Source: Paenibacillus_T sp033239625 (GTDB lineage: Bacteria > Bacillota > Bacilli > Paenibacillales > Paenibacillaceae). From it: a stretch of 64,000 bases of DNA. The stretch is taken from assembly GCF_033239625.1 (NCBI RefSeq), contig NZ_BTCK01000013.1:1-64000 (forward strand). Direction: 5' to 3'. The translations under genes and the position numbers were made by a program. Positions 40,940-49,252 of the stretch are shown here, piece after piece; positions within the stretch are counted from its first letter, which is position 1, and each line of letters starts with the position of its first letter. Below the pieces are notes generated by a model. That model had not been told where the DNA came from and searched no databases. It saw nothing but the letters and a program-made list of their open reading frames with translations.

Positions 40940-42340
40940 TTAAATTTGGTTTAAACCTTGCAGGGTGATCCTCGTACCTTCCGCCGAACTGTCGATCGTT
41001 AGATGCAGCCCCATCTCCTTGGCCATAAGCTTAACGATGTTGAGGCCAATGCCGGAACCGGCCGCTTCGGATTGGCTGTCCATGCCAGGTCCATGGTCGA
41101 CGAAGGAAACGAAGCCGCTGCCGTTGAGCTCATAGAGTCGAACGAGTGCATAACCGCCGTCGGTGGCATGGCGCAAAATATTTTGGAACAAATTATCGGC
41201 AATCCGTTCCAACCACTGCGGATCAATCTGCCAACGGAAGCCGTGATCCGGAGCATCCAGCTCCAGCTCGATGCCCTGCTGCTCGAAGGCCGCGTACCAG
41301 TTCGCGCACAGCTGGCGAAGCAGCCGGTTCATATCGATCGACTCCGGGCGGTAAGGATATCTTCCCGCGGAGAGCAGCGTATAGGAGAGCAGATTGTCGA
41401 TCAATCGGCTGAGGTAATCGACCTTGCGATCGATCACCTGCAGCGACTCGCGTCCGCGTCCGCTAAGCTGCTCTTCATTCAGCTGGAAAGCATGGCCGCG
41501 AATGGCGGTGAGCGGTGTCCGGAGGTCATGCGACAGGTTGGCGATCAGCTGCCTGCGAAGCTGCTCTTCTTCGTTCTCGCGCAGCCGTCCATGCTCCAGC
41601 TGTTCGATCATCGTGTTGAACGCAAGCTCCAGCCGCCCGATTTCGTCCTGCTTGCCAACGGTTATTCGCCCTGGGATGCCAGGGAAAGCAGCAGCGCTAA
41701 TGGTCATCGCCTTCTGCATGAGCAGCAGTCTGCGGGAGATCCGATAGAAGAACAACCAGGAGGCTCCGATGAACAGGAGAAGAATGATCAAAAGCAGAGC
41801 AGGGAAAGCAAAGGACCAATATTTCGCGAACGTCGTATTCTTGAACGTTGGCGTAATGACCGTCCGAGGCACTTCCAGCGTGATGAACCCTTCGGACGGC
41901 TGACCGCCGATGAAGGCGACAATCGTGAACAGATCATGGCTGCCTGACCGCTCCTTCATGAACTGTATGGCGTCGGCTGCGGTCCAATGCTGTTGTATCT
42001 TTGCATCACTAGGCAGTTGAAGCCTCGTGTCGCCTGCGGGATCGACCCAGTAGATGGTCGCTTTGCTGTAGCGCTTATAGAGCTCTTCCAGCCGTTTCTG
42101 AACCGTTTCATCGGACTTGCCTCCAAGCGATTTAGCTTCGCTATGCCATTTGTTCTCAAGTTCAATTGCGCCGCCATAGATCGCATACTCCTTTTCGTAA
42201 GGCGGATAGATGAGGAACAATACGGTCACAACAACAATAATGGCCAGAGGAATTAGAATGACAGCAACGGACATGAGGATGACATAGCGGGAGACGAGCG
42301 AGCGGCGGGCATCCGACAGCCAGTTCAACAGCCGTTTCAT
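40940..42340 (-). CDS. Two-component sensor histidine kinase
   Basis: Membrane sensor of 466 aa. TM1 is ~20-43 (ILMSVAVILIPLAIIVVVTV) and TM2 near 175-197 (FAFPALLLIILLLFIGASWL), with an extracytoplasmic domain of ~130 residues between. HAMP follows, then the H-box NLSHDLRTPLTAIRGH near 274, the N-box WLERIADNLFQNILRHA and the G-boxes VDHGPGMD and GSGIGLNIVK. It overlaps the response-regulator gene by 4 bp. The large external loop suggests direct ligand sensing, unlike the BceS type, which lacks one. Confidence 0.92.
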   Translation of the reverse strand: MKRLLNWLSDARRSLVSRYVILMSVAVILIPLAIIVVVTVLFLIYPPYEKEYAIYGGAIELENKWHSEAKSLGGKSDETVQKRLEELYKRYSKATIYWVDPAGDTRLQLPSDAKIQQHWTAADAIQFMKERSGSHDLFTIVAFIGGQPSEGFITLEVPRTVITPTFKNTTFAKYWSFAFPALLLIILLLFIGASWLFFYRISRRLLLMQKAMTISAAAFPGIPGRITVGKQDEIGRLELAFNTMIEQLEHGRLRENEEEQLRRQLIANLSHDLRTPLTAIRGHAFQLNEEQLSGRGRESLQVIDRKVDYLSRLIDNLLSYTLLSAGRYPYRPESIDMNRLLRQLCANWYAAFEQQGIELELDAPDHGFRWQIDPQWLERIADNLFQNILRHATDGGYALVRLYELNGSGFVSFVDHGPGMDSQSEAAGSGIGLNIVKLMAKEMGLHLTIDSSAEGTRITLQGLNQI

Positions 42341-43011
42341 TGCTTCACCCGGAAGCCGATGCCGCGAATCGTCTCGATAATGGCAGGCGCGCTCGGGTTG
42401 ATTTCGATTTTCTCTCGAAGATAGCGAATATGGACGTTGAGCGTCTTGTCGCCGTCCCAGCTGGGCTCGCCCCAGACCGCTTCATAGATCTGCTCCTTCG
42501 TCAGAATCTGATTCGGATGGCGAAGCAGGTGGAGGAAGATGTGAAGCTGCTTGCCTGTCAGAATGATCTCTTCGCCTGTCCGCTGATCGATGAACATCGG
42601 CTTGGACAGGTCGATATCGAGATGGCCGAGCTTCAGCTGTCCGAGATGGGCGGTCTTGCCGCTGCGCCGGAGCAGCACTTCGATTCGAGCCGCAAGCTCA
42701 TCGGGGTGGAACGGCTTGGTCATATAGTCATCAGCAAACTGAAGTCCCTCCAGCTTGTCATCGATCGTGGAGCGGGCAGAGAGCATCAGAATCGGTTTGT
42801 CGGGCGCAATGCGCTTGAGCCGTTGGCCGACGGTGAATCCATCCAGTCCGGGCAGCATGACATCGAGGATGACCAGGTCGGCATCGGCCACTCGCTCAGC
42901 GGCACCGTCTCCTGAACGCAGCCAGTCAACAGCAAAGCCTCGTCCGGTCAAATCGTTCTTGATCATCCCACCGATGTCCAGATCGTCCTCAATATATAAA
43001 ATCCGCCTCAT
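42337..43011 (-). CDS. OmpR-family response regulator
   Basis: DNA-binding response regulator of 224 aa from ATG 43011, preceded by AGGAGG on the minus strand; the frame is open to 43083. The receiver domain has the acidic pair EDD, the phospho-acceptor Asp in LVILDVMLPGLDG near 50 and Lys in YMTKPFHPDEL. The C-terminal winged helix (about 125-224) has LTGKQLHIFLHLLRHPNQIL and LNVHIRYLREKIE. It is the first gene of the operon, ahead of the kinase and ABC genes. Confidence 0.93.
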   Translation of the reverse strand: MRRILYIEDDLDIGGMIKNDLTGRGFAVDWLRSGDGAAERVADADLVILDVMLPGLDGFTVGQRLKRIAPDKPILMLSARSTIDDKLEGLQFADDYMTKPFHPDELAARIEVLLRRSGKTAHLGQLKLGHLDIDLSKPMFIDQRTGEEIILTGKQLHIFLHLLRHPNQILTKEQIYEAVWGEPSWDGDKTLNVHIRYLREKIEINPSAPAIIETIRGIGFRVKQ

Positions 43012-43042
43012 GGCGAAGCACCTCCTAGTGTTAGTCATTCCC

Positions 43043-43071
43043 ATCATACGAGCGAAGCGTCCAAATGAAAA
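43043..43071 (-). promoter_or_regulatory. Promoter of the two-component/ABC operon
   Basis: On the minus strand TTTTCA (43071-43066), a 17-bp spacer and TATGAT (43048-43043). The -35 is weak, as expected for a regulator-dependent promoter. Confidence 0.45.
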
Positions 43072-43199
43072 GAGCAGCATCAATAGTCGGTATTGTGTGG
43101 CAGAGGTGGTTGTGATACAATAAAAGTACTGTTTTTAGGCTTGGCCTGAAACTGACGGACGGTTGACCCGTTCAAGGCTTTAACTCAGGAGGTGGGAAA

Positions 43200-43436
43200 G
43201 TGGACATTTTATTCAAAATCTTGCTTATCATCGCGGCACTTGGTTTGATCTCTGTCGTGCTTCTTCAGAAAGGTAAGAGTGCAGGTCTGTCCGGCGCCAT
43301 CTCCGGCGGTGCGGAGCACTTGTTCGGCAAACAGAAAGCACGCGGCCTGGACTTGTTCCTGCAGCGTCTGACGATCGGCTTCGCAGCTGGATTCTTCATT
43401 CTGGCGCTTGTCGTATCTTACTTCGTTAAGAACTAA
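43200..43436 (+). CDS. secG: Preprotein translocase subunit SecG
   Basis: Accessory subunit of the SecYEG channel. Length is 78 aa. Two membrane helices (KILLIIAALGLISVVLLQKG and LTIGFAAGFFILALVVSY) flank the conserved SAGLSGAISGGAEHLFGKQKARG loop. GTG start at 43200 lies 6 bp after AGGAGG. In B. subtilis secG begins the chain secG-yvaK-rnr-smpB-ssrA; here about 6 kb of other genes separate it from rnr. Confidence 0.95.
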   Translation: MDILFKILLIIAALGLISVVLLQKGKSAGLSGAISGGAEHLFGKQKARGLDLFLQRLTIGFAAGFFILALVVSYFVKN

Positions 43437-43448
43437 CCTTGTTAAACA

Positions 43449-43524
43449 TTAGCTATGTACATAGCTAACGACATAAGCGCGAGGAGCGCAGAGAAGAAGC
43501 AGGACCAATTGGTCCTGCTTCTTT
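43449..43524 (+). terminator. Palindrome and intrinsic terminator after secG
   Basis: A perfect 20-bp palindrome TTAGCTATGTACATAGCTAA (43449-43468) precedes the terminator proper, GAAGCAGGACC-AATT-GGTCCTGCTTC with TTT (43496-43524). Confidence 0.8.
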
Positions 43525-43608
43525 GTGCATTGTCCGCGGAATTTGAAATAGCGGCATACGGTATCGGCGGAAGAGCGCGACAAGAGCGTTATCGAATGGG
43601 GTAACAGA

Positions 43609-45048
43609 TTATTGCTTCAATTGCGTATTGAAAAAGTTGACCACCTCGGATGTTATGCGCTGATGAATATTATTCAAGCTCCCTGTTCGGTTCATAAGCG
43701 GAAGGAGCGGGGATAGACGATACAAGTCGGTGAAGGCGAGATGATCAGCGCCTTCAATCATTACGGCACGGGAGCCTTGTGCAGCCAATGCATTAGCCTC
43801 TCGTCTTGGAATCTCTACCGTAAGTTTGTCGTATTCGGCTCTGGTCAGCCCGGCTGACCGCAGCTCTGGATCGCTAGGCTCACCGCTGGACTCTGGGCGC
43901 TTCGATTGAAGCAGCAGCAGCGGCTTCTGAAGCGATGTGCTTCGCACTCCGGTGCCGAACATCGTCCCGTCCATGTTCACAGCCGCCTTAACTCGCTCGT
44001 CCGTGCACAGCATCTCCACGGCATTCGCACCGCCGAAGGAATGGCCGGCCATGCCGACATGCTCCCAATCCAGATGGCCGGCGAGAGGGAAATTCGGGTT
44101 GACGCCAACGTTGTCCAGCCGCTCCAGCTGGTCCAGCACGAAGGAAGCATCCTTGGCCCATACGTTCGCGATTAATGCGTCGTTCGCATCCCAGTCAGCC
44201 GGCGAAGGAAAAGCGTCGTTATGCACCGTTGCAACGGTGCCGTCCTGAAGCTTAGAGGCAATCGAATAATTCGTATGGTTGATCGATAAGACGATATAAC
44301 CGCTGCTGGCCAGCGCTTCGAACAAGAACGTATCCGTAGCGTACAAGCCGGGCATTCCGTGCGAGAACAGCACGACAGGATAACGAGCTTGGCTTGCCGA
44401 TACAGGAGCATCCTTATAACCATGAGATTCGATCTGATTCAAATGAGACAGCAGAAATTCGGGGAAATGATACCGCTGCGCCAATGCTGGCGCCATAACG
44501 TCCCACTCCGGCAAATAAGGTGCGCGCTCTAGATCAACAACCGATTGCGGATCGGCGGGGTACCATACTTGGACCGTAAGCTCCCTTTGTCTAGAGGGAT
44601 CATCTGAGGCTCGCTCCGAACGCGACTCGTCGGTCCAGTGATACACGGAAGTTCCAATCGCATACGGACCGCCAGGCTGCTCCAGTGAGAATACAGGCAG
44701 AAGCGTCGGCGGGGCGGCCGCGATGACTGCCAAGAGAATGGCAAGCAAAGCAGCGCCAAGTCTACGAATAAACATAGGCCGCCTGCGCTTGCGTTGAGGA
44801 ATCTCGGAACGTGAACGACGAGTCCTGCGTATTAGGAGCAGGCAGTGAAGCACAATCCCGCCAGAGACGATTACAGCGGGCATCATCGTCCATACCATAG
44901 GCAGCAGCAGCAGACGAATAACAATAAGGACGACCAGTGTGCCCGGAATGGCAGCCTGAATCCATCGATAGTGAGACCAAGTCTTCGACAACAGGACAAC
45001 TAGCGCTGCAACGACAGAGACAATAATAGTCAGATCAATTCCACTCAC
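43609..45048 (-). CDS. Membrane-anchored alpha/beta hydrolase (PAF-acetylhydrolase-like)
   Basis: 479 aa. The first ~125 residues carry about four hydrophobic segments (IIVSVVAALVVLL, GTLVVLIVIRLLLLPMVW, VIVSGGIVLHCLLLI, LGAALLAILLAVIAAAPP). The rest is an alpha/beta hydrolase with oxyanion segment VVLFSHGMPG near 227, nucleophile GHSFGG near 342, and late Asp/His residues (VNMDGTMFG; EGADHLAFTD). The sequence around the nucleophile resembles platelet-activating-factor acetylhydrolases and related esterases. The likely role is ester hydrolysis at the membrane; the substrate is not known. It stands alone, divergent from the MerR gene. Confidence 0.85.
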   Translation of the reverse strand: MSGIDLTIIVSVVAALVVLLSKTWSHYRWIQAAIPGTLVVLIVIRLLLLPMVWTMMPAVIVSGGIVLHCLLLIRRTRRSRSEIPQRKRRRPMFIRRLGAALLAILLAVIAAAPPTLLPVFSLEQPGGPYAIGTSVYHWTDESRSERASDDPSRQRELTVQVWYPADPQSVVDLERAPYLPEWDVMAPALAQRYHFPEFLLSHLNQIESHGYKDAPVSASQARYPVVLFSHGMPGLYATDTFLFEALASSGYIVLSINHTNYSIASKLQDGTVATVHNDAFPSPADWDANDALIANVWAKDASFVLDQLERLDNVGVNPNFPLAGHLDWEHVGMAGHSFGGANAVEMLCTDERVKAAVNMDGTMFGTGVRSTSLQKPLLLLQSKRPESSGEPSDPELRSAGLTRAEYDKLTVEIPRREANALAAQGSRAVMIEGADHLAFTDLYRLSPLLPLMNRTGSLNNIHQRITSEVVNFFNTQLKQ

Positions 45049-45230
45049 AGCAGGTGCACCTCATCGCTTGGAAACTTTCTACATATTACCACATAAGGGT
45101 GTTCGGAGAGGGGAACAGCGAGTTAAGAGATCTTAAAAAAATGACCTGTACATCTTATGCCGATTGCGGATATCGATTATAATGGATTATCCAGCCATTT
45201 CTGGCTTGCGCGTATTGTAGGAGGTTGACG

Positions 45231-45668
45231 ATGAAAGAAAGATATTCGGTTGACGAGGTATGCGAGCGTTATGGCGTAACAGCGCGGACACTTCACTACT
45301 ATGAAGAGATCGGTCTATTGATTGGCGTGCCGAGAACGGAAGGCGGCCATCGTTATTATGATGAACGGATTATTACACAGCTGGAGCAAATTATTCGACT
45401 GAAGGAAGTGCTGGGCATCTCGCTTCAGGAAGTGAAGACGATCGTGGAACTGGAGGCCAAGCTGGAGCAAATTCGCGGCGCGTATCGCCAAGAGGACTCG
45501 GCCGAGGAGAAGACGAAGATTCTCGATCAAGGCGAGCAAGAGCTGCAGCGGTTCATCGATCAGATCGACGGGAGACTTGATAAGCTTAGTCAGCTCCGCC
45601 AAGGGTTCCAACAACGGCTTGACCGCGTGAAGAAGTTGAAAGAAACCGGCGCGCCGCAAGGAAGCTAG
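45231..45668 (+). CDS. MerR-family transcriptional regulator
   Basis: 145 aa from ATG 45231, 6 bp after TAGGAGG. The MerR winged HTH spans 1-70 (YSVDEVCERYGVTARTLHYY, EEIGLLIGVPRTEGGHRYYD). A dimerising coiled coil of ~75 residues follows, and there is no separate effector domain and no cysteine-rich metal site. This short form resembles MerR regulators of drug efflux or stress genes. TATAAT lies at 45178-45183. The divergent neighbour is the alpha/beta hydrolase, a possible target. Confidence 0.9.
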   Translation: MKERYSVDEVCERYGVTARTLHYYEEIGLLIGVPRTEGGHRYYDERIITQLEQIIRLKEVLGISLQEVKTIVELEAKLEQIRGAYRQEDSAEEKTKILDQGEQELQRFIDQIDGRLDKLSQLRQGFQQRLDRVKKLKETGAPQGS

Positions 45669-45773
45669 ACGATTCATCTACTTGAGGTCGGCGCGGAACG
45701 GTCGATGTGTCGAGGGAATGAACGAGTTATAGGATTGCGGCATCATGCTGTTATAAATAAAGGGTTGCCAAAC

Positions 45774-45812
45774 AGGCCGGATCCGCGTCGAATGACGTTG
45801 ATCTGGCCTTTC
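45774..45812. terminator. Hairpin between converging MerR and lyase genes
   Basis: AGGCCGGATC / GATCTGGCCT (one G-T pair) with a 16-base loop and a short TTT on the plus side. It probably serves both directions. Confidence 0.6.
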
Positions 45813-45825
45813 ATGTTAGCGTGTA

Positions 45826-48774
45826 TTAGGATGGCTCGTTGCCCCAAGCGAGTGTGCCGTTGACATACAGCGTCACTTTGCTGTTGTTCACGAAGCTCGT
45901 GCTCGCTGTGCTGAAGGAATAGTCATTCGACTCGCTGAAGTTAGTCCAATCGGTCTTGCTGAAGCGGGTCTGAATCTGGCCGCTGTTGCCGCCTGCGGCG
46001 ATCGAGCCAGCGCCTGATTTGAAAGTCAGCTCAAGATACGTATCGGCTGTTGCGGTCGGCGTCGTCATAGAGACGAATTGAGCCTGCACATTGTCGCTGC
46101 CGATCTGCGCCCAGTCGCAGAAGAAGTTGAAAGCCGTTGAATTGTCTTTTGTAAAATAATAACGAACCTTCAGCGTGCTCATACCGACGGCACTCGTGCC
46201 GCTGTTCGTAATGATGAATTGTGGTGCTGCCGCGCTGTTCGCTGCATCCGTATCGTTAGGGCGGTATTGGACAGCAAGGCCAGTCGCCGTACCTTCACCA
46301 GTAGATGGAGAAGCGGGAGTGACGGAGACGGTGTTCGACGTTGCTGAACCCGCCGCATTCGTCGAGACTACGCGGTAATAGTAGGTCGTATCGCCGACTG
46401 CGGTCGTATCGGTATACGTTAATGCCGTTAAACTTCCGCTCAGATCGGCAAAGCCGCTGCTGCCGGACGTCGAGCGCTGCACCTTATACGACGCTGCACC
46501 GGAGGAAGCCGTCCACGACAACGATGCCTGTGAAGTTCCCGCTGTACCGGTTACTGTGAAGGAGCCGGGCACTGTCACCGCAGACGTAGGGGTGACAGAA
46601 ACGGTGTTCGACGTCGTCGAGCCAGCCGTATTCGTTGCGACAACGCGGTAGTAATACGTTGTACCGCCGGCAGCGGTCGTGTCTGTATATGTTAACCCCG
46701 TTAACGTTCCGCTCAAATCCGCGAAGCTGCCGCTGCTGGATGTGGACCGCTGTACCTTGTAGGAAGCTGCACCAGAGGATGCAGTCCACGACAGCGCTGC
46801 TTGAGCAGTTCCCGCAGTGCCTGTCGCCGTGAAGGAGCCAGGGACGGTCACGACAGGCGTCGTCGTACCGCCGACCGTATAGATATTCGGCTGAGCTGGC
46901 GTCGCCATGCCTTCTCCTAAATAGTAGCTCGTATGCGGAGGCTGGTTATATGCAACGTTCTGCCAAGCGACGCCGAGACGGTAGACGGAATCATGCATCA
47001 GCGTAGGGAGCTTGTAGGTCGTTGTCGCGGTTGTTGTGTAGAGACGAAGCGCGCTGCTGTCCGTTGTGCGCCAGATTGCTTCTTCGCGCCAGTCGCCGAG
47101 CAGGTCGGCCTGCAGGCTCGGCGTGCCTTTGGTCGTGTTGTTGGAGTAGGTGCCGGTTGCGGTCAGCAGATTGCTTGTTTTGCTCGTGGAGTAATTCCAC
47201 TTGTCGATCTTGCCTACGCCTGCGCTGATGCTGGAATCGTAAGTATGATCGAGCAGCTCGCGAAGCAGGTCGCCGTCCCACCAGATCGCGAAGTTGATAG
47301 AAGGGGTGGATGTTGATATCGTCGTGCCCGTGACGGAGTGGACGCCAACGCCTGATGCCCATTGCTCCTCGCCTTTATAACGCGGATCGATATCGGCGGA
47401 TAAGCCGCGGCCCGTGTCCGCGCCTGTTTGCTGCCCCCATAGGATCGCGCCGGTTGCAGCATCGTGCACTTCTGCTCCGTAAGCTGCGCTCGTGCTCTCA
47501 TGGACGTTGAAGGATTCCAGACCTGGCCGGTCAGGGTTCAGGTCGCCGACATGCATCGCATCGCCGTGCCCGAGGCCCGTCGTGTACAGCTTGGCGCCAT
47601 TATCGTCGAGAGCCATAGCGCCGTAGATGATTTCGTCTTTGCCATCGTTGTCAACATCGGCGATGCTCAGCTGATGGTTGCCTTGGCCGGCATAGGAGCT
47701 GTTGCCTGACGTATTCGAATCGAACGTCCAGCGTTTCGTCAGCGTGCCATTGCGCCAATCGTAAGCGACGAGGACGGTTCTCGTGTAATAGCCGCGCGCC
47801 ATGATGAAGCTTGGACGCACGCCATCGAGATAAGCGACGCCTGCGAGGAAGCGGTCGACGCGGTTGCCGTAGCTGTCGCCCCAGCTGGAGACGGTGCCGC
47901 GCCCTGGCTCGTAGTTGGACGTGTTGAGAATTGCGCCCGTATTGCCTGCGAATACGGTGAGGTACTCGGGGCCGCTGAGCACATAGCCGCTGGAGTTGCG
48001 GTAGTCAGCGGTAGAGCTTCCGATAACCGTGCCGATGCCGTCCTTCGTGCCGTCGGCTGTTTTGCTGACGACCTCCGCTTTGCCGTCTCCATCCAGATCG
48101 TAGACGAGGAACTGCGTGTAATGGGCGCCGGCACGAATGTTCTTGCCTAGATCGATACGCCATAACCGCGTACCGTTCAGTTCGTAGGCATCGAGATAGA
48201 CGTTGCCCGTATAGCCGGACTGCGAATTGTCCTTGGCATTGGACGGGTCCCATTTGAGTACGATTTCGTAATCGCCATCGCCGTCCAAGTCGCCGACGCT
48301 CGCGTCGTTGGCGCTGTATGTGTAGCTGACGCCGTCCGGCGTTGTACCGCCGGCAGGTTTCTGGATCGGAATGTCCTTGTAGTTGTTGCTCCATACCGTT
48401 GCTGCAGCAGACTGCGCTTGTACGGCGCCGTTCACAACGGCTGCAACTGTATACGTATTGCTGGCAGTACCCGCTGTGTCGACATAGTTGGTGCTGTTCG
48501 CAATCGGCGAAGCAGTGATCAACGTACCGTTGCGATAAACGTTGAAGCTGGTGGATGCGGCTTCCGTGCCAAGCAAGCGCCAGCTCAGGTAAACGCCGTT
48601 GCTCACTTTGACAGCGACGACGCCGCGATTCAGAAACTCCATCTGGCGCGCCGAAGCTGCGTAGACAGTATCGGGTTGCTGCGGAATGAATGGGACGGAG
48701 ATCAAGAGCGCCATTGCTGCGGTCATCAGCTGGCGCATCGGTCGATGCCATGCTGTGCTCGTGGAGCGAAACAT
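45826..48774 (-). CDS. Secreted rhamnogalacturonan lyase (PL11, YesW-like) with two FN3 domains and a CBM3
   Basis: 982 aa. The signal peptide ends near residue 40 (DTVYAA). Residues ~42-645 match PL11 rhamnogalacturonan lyases: N-terminal RGVVAVKVSNGVYLSWRLLG, then an eight-bladed propeller with calcium sites DLDGDGD, DLDGDGKAE and DVDNDGKDE and the segment LLGDWREEAIWR. Two nearly identical FN3 domains follow (about 652-740 and 742-830), then a family 3 cellulose-binding module to the end (AVQYRPNDTDAA, FCDWAQIGS, NDYSFS). It cleaves pectin backbones outside the cell while anchoring on cellulose. ATG 48774 follows AGGAGG. A candidate cre site lies 60 bp upstream. Confidence 0.93.
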   Translation of the reverse strand: MFRSTSTAWHRPMRQLMTAAMALLISVPFIPQQPDTVYAASARQMEFLNRGVVAVKVSNGVYLSWRLLGTEAASTSFNVYRNGTLITASPIANSTNYVDTAGTASNTYTVAAVVNGAVQAQSAAATVWSNNYKDIPIQKPAGGTTPDGVSYTYSANDASVGDLDGDGDYEIVLKWDPSNAKDNSQSGYTGNVYLDAYELNGTRLWRIDLGKNIRAGAHYTQFLVYDLDGDGKAEVVSKTADGTKDGIGTVIGSSTADYRNSSGYVLSGPEYLTVFAGNTGAILNTSNYEPGRGTVSSWGDSYGNRVDRFLAGVAYLDGVRPSFIMARGYYTRTVLVAYDWRNGTLTKRWTFDSNTSGNSSYAGQGNHQLSIADVDNDGKDEIIYGAMALDDNGAKLYTTGLGHGDAMHVGDLNPDRPGLESFNVHESTSAAYGAEVHDAATGAILWGQQTGADTGRGLSADIDPRYKGEEQWASGVGVHSVTGTTISTSTPSINFAIWWDGDLLRELLDHTYDSSISAGVGKIDKWNYSTSKTSNLLTATGTYSNNTTKGTPSLQADLLGDWREEAIWRTTDSSALRLYTTTATTTYKLPTLMHDSVYRLGVAWQNVAYNQPPHTSYYLGEGMATPAQPNIYTVGGTTTPVVTVPGSFTATGTAGTAQAALSWTASSGAASYKVQRSTSSSGSFADLSGTLTGLTYTDTTAAGGTTYYYRVVATNTAGSTTSNTVSVTPTSAVTVPGSFTVTGTAGTSQASLSWTASSGAASYKVQRSTSGSSGFADLSGSLTALTYTDTTAVGDTTYYYRVVSTNAAGSATSNTVSVTPASPSTGEGTATGLAVQYRPNDTDAANSAAAPQFIITNSGTSAVGMSTLKVRYYFTKDNSTAFNFFCDWAQIGSDNVQAQFVSMTTPTATADTYLELTFKSGAGSIAAGGNSGQIQTRFSKTDWTNFSESNDYSFSTASTSFVNNSKVTLYVNGTLAWGNEPS

Positions 48775-48833
48775 AATGATTCCTCCTAACGATAATGGGA
48801 TTTAAGCGACAATCTTAGCTAAGGGGGGTAGCT

Positions 48834-48848
48834 GGATAGCGCTTACAT
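48834..48848 (-). promoter_or_regulatory. Candidate cre (CcpA) site upstream of the lyase
   Basis: On the minus strand ATGTAAGCGCTATCC fits WTGNAANCGNWNNCW at 14 of 15 positions. It lies 60-74 bp before the lyase start, a place where CcpA with P-Ser-HPr would repress. Confidence 0.5.
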
Positions 48849-49252
48849 TTAAATTGTAAGGGTGGATGAGCTTTGTAAATAGAGGGCTGCAGGAGCAATT
48901 GCGGCTAACTTCGCTGGGTTCGAAATAATCACCTATTAACATTTCGATGAATGCAAGAAGCTTGAATGAATAATCAGTAGAATAATAGAGGTTGTTCACC
49001 GAAACTAATTTCGAAAAACAATCGAACGAGTAAGTCGAAAGGCCTCGGACAAGAATGAAGACGTGCGAATAAAATGAATGGTGGGTCAAATGGTTCAGCA
49101 TTGCGGCGGGCGAGAGGGGAAACGGCTCTATTTTTCATCAGGATGCGGATGAAGGGCGGTCGTTTCGTGTATACTTAAGTGTATATGAAAATATATCCTT
49201 ATTTGTCGAACTACAAGAGACCCGAAAGTGTGGAGTCGGGGGCGGAGGAATC
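48849..49252. other. Divergent intergenic region between the lyase and rnr
   Basis: About 400 bases without a gene. TATACT at 49172-49177, inside the near-palindrome GTATACTTAAGTGTATA, is the best -10 candidate for rnr. Nothing else is recognised. Confidence 0.4.
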
